From assembly GCA_018902755.1 (NCBI GenBank), contig JAHIQI010000047.1:77063-141062 (forward strand): 64,000 nt of DNA. Direction: 5' to 3'. Below are positions 59,716 through 64,000 of this stretch, piece by piece. Both the position numbers and the translations under genes were made by a program. Under the pieces are notes generated by a model. The model did not search any database and was not told the origin of the DNA. It saw nothing but the letters and a program-made list of their open reading frames with translations. Within the stretch, counting starts at the first letter, position 1. Every line of letters begins with the position of its first letter. This stretch comes from Pseudomonadota bacterium (GTDB taxonomy: Bacteria; Desulfobacterota; Desulfarculia; Desulfarculales; Desulfarculaceae).

Positions 59716-61854
59716 CTATCCCAATCCCAGGAGCTTGCCGCCCTGGTAGACCAACAGGGAGATCAAGTAGGCGGCCACGGTGGTGTAGGCCACCGCGAAC
59801 AGGGCCCACTTCCAGCCGCCGGTTTCGTTGCGGATGACCGCCACGGTGACAAAGCAAGGGGCGTAGATCATTACGAAGAGCATCAGGGCGAAGGCCTTGA
59901 GCGGGTTCCATCCCGGCTCCTTGGCCAGCCGCTCGCTCAGGCCCACGGTGTCTTCCGGATCCACCTCACCCATGCTGTAGGCGGTGCCCAGGGTGGAGAC
60001 CACCACCTCCTTGGCCGCGAAGCCGCCCACCAGGGCCACGTTGGTGCGCCAGTCGAATCCCAGGGGCGCGGTGACATAATGCAGGGCTCGGCCCATGCGC
60101 CCGGCCACGGAATGGGCCAGCTCGGCCTGGCCTTTCTGGTATTCGACATCCTGGCGAAGCTTCTCGCTGGCTGCCGTCTGCACCTTGGCGTCCCAGGCCG
60201 CGGCCTGGTCCTCGGGCAAGGTGGGGAAGCTCATCAGGGCCCACATGAGAATGCTGATGCCCAGGATCACTGTGCCCGCCTTCTTGATGTACTGCCAGGT
60301 GCGCTCCCAGGTGTGGATCAGCAGGCCGCGCAGGGTGGGCAGGCGGTAAGGCGGCAGTTCCATGACAAAGGGAGAGGTCTCCCCCTTGAGCACCGTCCAG
60401 CGCAGGATGCGGGCGGCGATGAGGGCCAGGCCCCAGGAAACCAGGGTGAGGGCGAAAAGCATCTGGGCCTCGCGGGCGGCGAAGAAGGCCCCGATCAACA
60501 GGGCGTACACCGGCAGCTTGGCCCCGCAGTTCATCATGGGCACGGTGAGGATGGTGGCCAGGCGCGCCTTGGGATCGCGCAGGGTGCGGGCGGCCATGAC
60601 TCCGGGCACCGCGCAACCGCCGCTGATGCCGCCACTGACGATCATAGCCATCACGCTGTTGCCGTGCAGGCCGAAGTTTCTCAGCACCCGGTCCAGCAGG
60701 TAGGCCACCCGGGCCAGGTAGCCGGTGTCCTCCAGGATGGCGATGGTGAAGAACATGAACATGATCAAGGGAACGAACCCCAGGACTCCGCCCACGCCGT
60801 CGATGATTCCGCTGATGACCAGGGATTTTACAAAGCCGTCGGGTATGCCCGCCTCGGCGACCCCGCCCAGCCAGCCGAACAGCTCCTCCAGCCAGCCCAC
60901 GGGGATTTCGCTGGCCCAGAAGACGAACTGGTAGATGCCGTAGAGCACCGCTAGCAGGATCAGGGGCCCCACCAGGCGGTTGGTTAGCACCTTGTCGATC
61001 TTGTCGCTCAGTTCCAGACGCTGAGCCCTGGTTTCCTGCACCGCTTGGCGGTAGATGCCGCCGATGAAGCCGTAGCGGTAGTCGGCTATGACCCCCTCGG
61101 GATCGTCGTCCATGGTCAGCCTCAGGTGATCGCTGAGCTTTTGGCGCAGGGGCTCCATGTGCCCGGCCAGGCCGGGGTCCTGGGAAACCTGCTTTTGCAC
61201 TTCAGCGTCGTTTTCCAAAAGCTTCAGAGAAACCCAGCGGGCGCCAAGGGGCGACCAAGCCAGGCTGTTGCCGTTGAACTTGCCGGTCAGCTCCAGCAAA
61301 GCTTGGTCCACATCCGGGCCGTAGGAAAGCTCCAGGGGGAGCCATTGCTTTTGGCGGAGGGCGGTTTCCACCGCCTCGCCCAGCAGCTGCTTAACTCCCT
61401 TGCCCTTGCGGGCCACGGTGCACAACACCGGCACGCCCATGAGGCGGCTGAGCTTTTCGGGGTCGATGTTCAGCCCCCGGCTCTCGGCCACGTCCATCAT
61501 GTTCAGGGCGATGACCAGGGGCACCCCCAGCTCCATGAACTGCACCGCCAGATACAGATTGCGCTCCAGGTTGGCCGCGTCCACCACGTCGATCACCACG
61601 TCGGGCTTCTGCTTGATGATGTAGTCCCTGGCCACCAGCTCTTCCATGGAGTAGGCGGTGAGGCTGTAGGTTCCCGGCAGGTCCACCACCTCCACGTCGT
61701 GGCCGCCCAGGGAAACATGTCCCCATTTTTTCTCCACGGTCACGCCGGGGTAGTTGCCCACGTGCTGGCGTGCCCCGGTGATGGCGTTGAACATGGAGGT
61801 CTTGCCGGAGTTGGGGTTGCCCGCCAGGGCGATGGTTATCTTTTCTCCCGACAT
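59716..61854 (-). CDS. feoB: Ferrous iron transporter FeoB
   Basis: 712 residues. The N-terminal GTPase has G1 GNPNSGKT (12-19), G2 region YPGVTVEKKWG, G3 DLPGTYSL and G4 NMMD. The membrane domain contains two inverted repeats with cysteine motifs (SGGISGGCAVPGVMAAR and MMNCGAKLPVYALL) that line the iron path. It moves Fe(II) across the inner membrane. It is translated from an ATG 2 bp after the feoA stop and followed by its Cys-rich partner. Confidence 0.97.
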   Translation of the reverse strand: MSGEKITIALAGNPNSGKTSMFNAITGARQHVGNYPGVTVEKKWGHVSLGGHDVEVVDLPGTYSLTAYSMEELVARDYIIKQKPDVVIDVVDAANLERNLYLAVQFMELGVPLVIALNMMDVAESRGLNIDPEKLSRLMGVPVLCTVARKGKGVKQLLGEAVETALRQKQWLPLELSYGPDVDQALLELTGKFNGNSLAWSPLGARWVSLKLLENDAEVQKQVSQDPGLAGHMEPLRQKLSDHLRLTMDDDPEGVIADYRYGFIGGIYRQAVQETRAQRLELSDKIDKVLTNRLVGPLILLAVLYGIYQFVFWASEIPVGWLEELFGWLGGVAEAGIPDGFVKSLVISGIIDGVGGVLGFVPLIMFMFFTIAILEDTGYLARVAYLLDRVLRNFGLHGNSVMAMIVSGGISGGCAVPGVMAARTLRDPKARLATILTVPMMNCGAKLPVYALLIGAFFAAREAQMLFALTLVSWGLALIAARILRWTVLKGETSPFVMELPPYRLPTLRGLLIHTWERTWQYIKKAGTVILGISILMWALMSFPTLPEDQAAAWDAKVQTAASEKLRQDVEYQKGQAELAHSVAGRMGRALHYVTAPLGFDWRTNVALVGGFAAKEVVVSTLGTAYSMGEVDPEDTVGLSERLAKEPGWNPLKAFALMLFVMIYAPCFVTVAVIRNETGGWKWALFAVAYTTVAAYLISLLVYQGGKLLGLG

Positions 61855-61856
61855 GC

Positions 61857-62099
61857 CTAGACCTCCTCTGCCTGAACCAGGATGTGGTCCGCTTCGTTGT
61901 TGCGCAGGGTGAGGTTGTAGCCCTTGAGCTTTATCTCCACCGGATCCTTGAGCGGCGCACGGCCCATGACCGTGAAGACGGTGCCCGGCACGATCCCCAT
62001 GTCCCGGATGCGCCGCCCCATCTCGCCGCCCACGGTTATCTTTTTGATCACCGCCTGCTGGCCCACGCGCAGCATTCTTAATGTTTCAAAATTTTCCAA
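61857..62099 (-). CDS. feoA: FeoA, SH3-like regulator of FeoB
   Basis: 80 residues forming the FeoA SH3-like domain: LRMLRVGQQAVIKKITVGGEMGRR, then MGIVPGTVFTVMGRAPL and the C-terminal LRNNEADHILV. It is a separate small protein as in enterobacteria. It binds the FeoB GTPase domain. Upstream lies the DUF2325 gene, 21 bp away, apparently the first gene of the operon. Confidence 0.95.
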   Translation of the reverse strand: MENFETLRMLRVGQQAVIKKITVGGEMGRRIRDMGIVPGTVFTVMGRAPLKDPVEIKLKGYNLTLRNNEADHILVQAEEV

Positions 62100-62120
62100 T
62101 GCTTCTCTCCCGTGGCTTGC

Positions 62121-62552
62121 TTAGTTGAATCCCAGATTGATGAAACGTTCGCCCTTGAATCCCTTGAGGGTCTGCTCCAGAGACCCACAACCTGTCTGGC
62201 GCAAGGCGCAGAAGGGCTTGGAGCAGCGCTTGCACTCTTTTTTGACGGCGTTGAGGGCGGCGTGGGAGTTGATGGAGGTTATGAACACCACCAGATCGGC
62301 GTTGGCCACGCGCTGCTTGAGGCGGCGGTTGCCGTTGCGCAACTTTCCGGTGTGAAATTCGCACTCACCCCCCAGGCGGCTGACCGTTTCGCGGTAGCCC
62401 GGCTCCAGGCGATCCAACCCGCCGACGATCATCACCTTGCGGCCCTGTAGGGGGCAGTGTTCGCAGACCTGTTGCCCACACGAACCTGGGGCGGCGCAGG
62501 CCTTGTTTACCGAATATTTGCCTCTGCGGGTTGAAGATGCCCGGCTCTCCAC
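62121..62552 (-). CDS. DUF2325 protein with N-terminal cysteines
   Basis: 143 residues from a GTG at 62552, preferred because AGGAG lies 9 bp before it; an ATG at 62561 directly abuts that site. The DUF2325 Rossmann-like domain is VMIVGGLDRLEPGYRETVSRLGG, VANADLVVFITSINSHAALNAVK and KPFCALRQTGCGSLEQTL. Before it lies a cysteine group (CAAPGSCGQQVCEHCP) that could bind zinc or an Fe-S cluster, and KKECKRC is another. The function of the family is unknown. Leading a feo operon it may sense metal or redox state, which is an inference. Confidence 0.85.
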   Translation of the reverse strand: MESRASSTRRGKYSVNKACAAPGSCGQQVCEHCPLQGRKVMIVGGLDRLEPGYRETVSRLGGECEFHTGKLRNGNRRLKQRVANADLVVFITSINSHAALNAVKKECKRCSKPFCALRQTGCGSLEQTLKGFKGERFINLGFN

Positions 62553-62572
62553 GTTAACCATCTCCTATTTAA

Positions 62573-62586
62573 TTAGGCACGTCTAA
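62573..62586. promoter_or_regulatory. Dyad resembling a DtxR-type metal-regulator site
   Basis: TTAGGC-AC-GTCTAA, arms matching at five of six positions, 12 bp upstream of the DUF2325 ribosome-binding site in the feo leader. The TTAGG/CCTAA pattern recalls DtxR/IdeR-family boxes. Confidence 0.35.
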
Positions 62587-62662
62587 CTTTATGGTCAGAA
62601 AAATACCCGCCAGAGACCGTTTGCGATGTCGCCTTCAGGTTCGGCGGGTTAACTTATTTTGT

Positions 62663-62691
62663 TAGATAGCACTTACTTTTTAACGTGTCAA
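62663..62691 (-). promoter_or_regulatory. Promoter of the DUF2325-feoAB operon
   Basis: Minus-strand TTGACA (62686-62691), a 17-bp spacer and TATCTA (62663-62668) preceded by TG, an extended -10. The start would be near 62656, giving a leader of about 100 nt. Confidence 0.6.
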
Positions 62692-62864
62692 TAATTTTTT
62701 ACGTAACGCTGCACAATGCAAGCTTAGTGATTGTCCCGCCCTAGCGGCCCGGAGTTGGCCACGTTATTTTTAGCGGCCAGCGCAGCGCCAGAAAGAAAAT
62801 GCCGGTCTTGCCGCCGCCTTGCTAAATTTCAATATAAACATGCCTATCCATAGATAAACATCAT

Positions 62865-62893
62865 TTGACAGCCCGACCGCGAAATAGTATGTC
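62865..62893 (+). promoter_or_regulatory. Promoter of the formate dehydrogenase-like gene
   Basis: TTGACA (62865-62870), 17-bp spacer, TATGTC (62888-62893). The weak -10 overlaps the first palindrome, so expression probably depends on the regulator that binds there. Confidence 0.45.
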
Positions 62894-62921
62894 ATCTGTG
62901 ACATAATGTCATTTATGACAT
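62889..62921. promoter_or_regulatory. Two tandem 16-bp palindromic operators
   Basis: ATGTCA-N4-TGACAT occurs at 62889-62904 and again at 62906-62921, with identical arms and centres 17 bp apart. A lone TTTGACA half-site lies at 62864-62870. The TGTCA/TGACA arms recall sites of CRP/FNR-superfamily regulators; the binder is not identified. Confidence 0.65.
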
Positions 62922-62995
62922 ATTTAGCGATCCTTGGTTTGGACCGGATGCCCCACCGGCCGACAATCCTGAATGTGAATGCTGTGGAGCCCAAA

Positions 62996-64000
62996 ATGGC
63001 TGATCCTTCCCTGATTCTCAACGGCAAGGCCGTAGAGTTCCAACTAGGCCAAACCATCCTGGAAGCGGCCCTGGCCCAAGGGGTGCGCATCCCTACCCTT
63101 TGCTATCTCAAGGGCTGTTCGCCCACAGGCGCCTGTGGCATCTGCGTGGTGGAAGTGGCCGGAAGCGACCACCTGATGCTCTCCTGCTCCACCCCGGCCG
63201 AAGCGGGCATGGACATCAAAACCGACAGCGCGTGGGTGTACACCTCCCGGCGCAAGACCCTGGCCGATCTGGTGGCCTCGGGCGACCACAACTGTTTCGT
63301 CATGGACCTGCCGCCCGACCAATGGAGCGAGCGCCAGTTCGAGGTGATGCTCAAGCCCTGGCACGATCAGGTGTGCCCGGCCCACGGCGACTGCCGACTG
63401 CAAGACCTGGTGGTGGAGTACGGCGTGAGCCTGCAAAGCCAGGAGGCAGCCCCGGCGGAGCGCCCCCTGGACGACAGCCACCCGGTGATCATCCGCGACT
63501 TCAGCCGCTGCATCCAGTGCGGCCGCTGCGTGCAGGCCTGCAACCAAATTCAGGTAAACCGGGCTCTTCCCGCACCCGAAACCTGGGAACCGGGCAAGCA
63601 GAACGGCTGGCTGCCCGTGGCCGACTACGACAACTGCACCCACTGCGGCGAGTGCGTGCAGGCCTGCCCGGTAGGAGCCCTGTTCGAGCGCAAGGCCTAC
63701 GGGCGCATCCACGGACATGAGGCCACCAAGGTGCGCACCACCTGCCCCTACTGCGGGGTCGGCTGCCAGCTATGGCTGCGCGTGAAGGACGGCAAGGTGA
63801 TCAAGGTCACCGGCGTGGAAGGGGCCCAGCCCAATAGGGGCCGCCTGTGCGTCAAGGGCCGCTTCGGCTACGACTTCATCCACAGCCCCGAGCGCCTGAC
63901 CACGCCTCTTATCAAACAGAACGGCGAGTTCCGTGAAGCCTCCTGGGACGAGGCCCTGGACTTGGTGGCCAACCGCTTCCTGGAGATTAAACAGAAACAC
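62996..64000 (+). CDS. Formate dehydrogenase-like molybdopterin subunit with NuoG-type N-terminus (partial)
   Basis: The first 335 residues of a longer protein, from the ATG at 62996 with GGAG upstream. It begins with a plant-type 2Fe-2S domain (CYLKGCSPTGACGICVVEV), a NuoG-like region with HDQVCPAHGDCRLQ, two 4Fe-4S motifs (CIQCGRCVQACNQ and CTHCGECVQACPVGA), and the Mo/W-bis-MGD domain start with CPYCGVGCQ and GRLCVKGRFG. The layout is that of FdhA/FdhF subunits of NAD- or ferredoxin-linked formate dehydrogenases and hydrogenase complexes. The selenocysteine or cysteine of the active site lies beyond the window. Confidence 0.92.
   Translation, partial: MADPSLILNGKAVEFQLGQTILEAALAQGVRIPTLCYLKGCSPTGACGICVVEVAGSDHLMLSCSTPAEAGMDIKTDSAWVYTSRRKTLADLVASGDHNCFVMDLPPDQWSERQFEVMLKPWHDQVCPAHGDCRLQDLVVEYGVSLQSQEAAPAERPLDDSHPVIIRDFSRCIQCGRCVQACNQIQVNRALPAPETWEPGKQNGWLPVADYDNCTHCGECVQACPVGALFERKAYGRIHGHEATKVRTTCPYCGVGCQLWLRVKDGKVIKVTGVEGAQPNRGRLCVKGRFGYDFIHSPERLTTPLIKQNGEFREASWDEALDLVANRFLEIKQKH

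Larger units (their letters stand above)
62562..62995. other. Divergent intergenic region between the feo operon and the formate dehydrogenase-like gene
   Basis: No gene seen. It holds the feo promoter, a TTAGGC-AC-GTCTAA dyad in its leader, the promoter and tandem palindromes of the plus-strand gene, and AT-rich DNA between 62640 and 62930. Confidence 0.6.

Overview
The window reads as chromosomal DNA from a GC-rich anaerobic bacterium, most likely a Desulfobacterota (delta-proteobacterial) sulfate reducer of the Desulfarculus type. This is an inference from gene content: many acyl-CoA dehydrogenases, thiolases and acyl-CoA ligases, ferredoxin-linked 2-oxoacid oxidation, an FrhB-like flavoprotein, TRAP and Liv-type uptake, Feo iron uptake and a molybdopterin formate dehydrogenase-like enzyme. 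I saw no rRNA, tRNA, CRISPR array, IS element or phage gene.

1-7750 (minus): a Liv-type ABC importer (binding protein, LivH, LivM, LivG, LivF) with an acyl-CoA ligase inserted between LivM and LivG and an acyl-CoA dehydrogenase at the end. It looks like an import-and-activate unit for a carboxylic acid. 8764-15998 (plus): a two-domain MerR regulator, a FadB-type fusion, an acyl-CoA dehydrogenase and a thiolase, then a terminator and a patatin. 16026-22044 (minus): histidine phosphatase, ACAD10/11-like dehydrogenase, TetR regulator, aminoglycoside-phosphotransferase-like kinase, DUF362 protein and 3-hydroxyacyl-CoA dehydrogenase. The kinase plus ACAD11-type pair suggests 4-hydroxyacyl-CoA breakdown through a phospho-intermediate. 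22222-28136 (plus): EtfB, EtfA, enoyl-CoA hydratase, ADP-forming acyl-CoA synthetase and an Old-Yellow-Enzyme-type reductase. A nearly identical 25-bp element occurs next to the promoters at 9505 and 22127, and I infer it is the operator of the TetR protein.

28219-33236: a PAS/AAA+/Fis sigma-54 activator precedes a textbook -24/-12 promoter, with two 17-bp repeats 115 bp apart upstream. The promoter drives a short-chain acyl-CoA dehydrogenase, 3-hydroxyacyl-CoA dehydrogenase and thiolase, closed by a strong terminator. An acyl-CoA ligase starts only 12 bp after that terminator.

34857-49122 (plus): about 14 kb of tightly packed genes: TRAP transporter, GlcD- and GlcF-like oxidase, FrhB-like flavoprotein, IorA/IorB, LarA-like racemase, enoyl-CoA hydratase, MFS carrier and IlvD-type dehydratase. 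Together they could import a 2-hydroxy or 2,3-dihydroxy acid, convert it to a 2-oxoacid and oxidise that to an acyl-CoA with ferredoxin reduction.

49221-57804 (plus): a metal-chelate uptake unit (TonB receptor, FecCD permease, ATPase, binding protein) followed by a methyltransferase, an FmdE protein, a tetrapyrrole-methylase-like protein, an AhpD-like protein and a DUF3786 protein. Its leader has a promoter, a Fur-like box and an attenuator-like pair of competing hairpins. 57820-62691 (minus): a second iron region with DUF2325 protein, FeoA, FeoB, a FeoB-associated Cys-rich membrane protein, a previously uncalled 39-residue Cys-rich protein and an LbtU-like porin. 62996-64000 (plus): the N-terminal part of a formate dehydrogenase-like subunit behind two tandem 16-bp palindromes.
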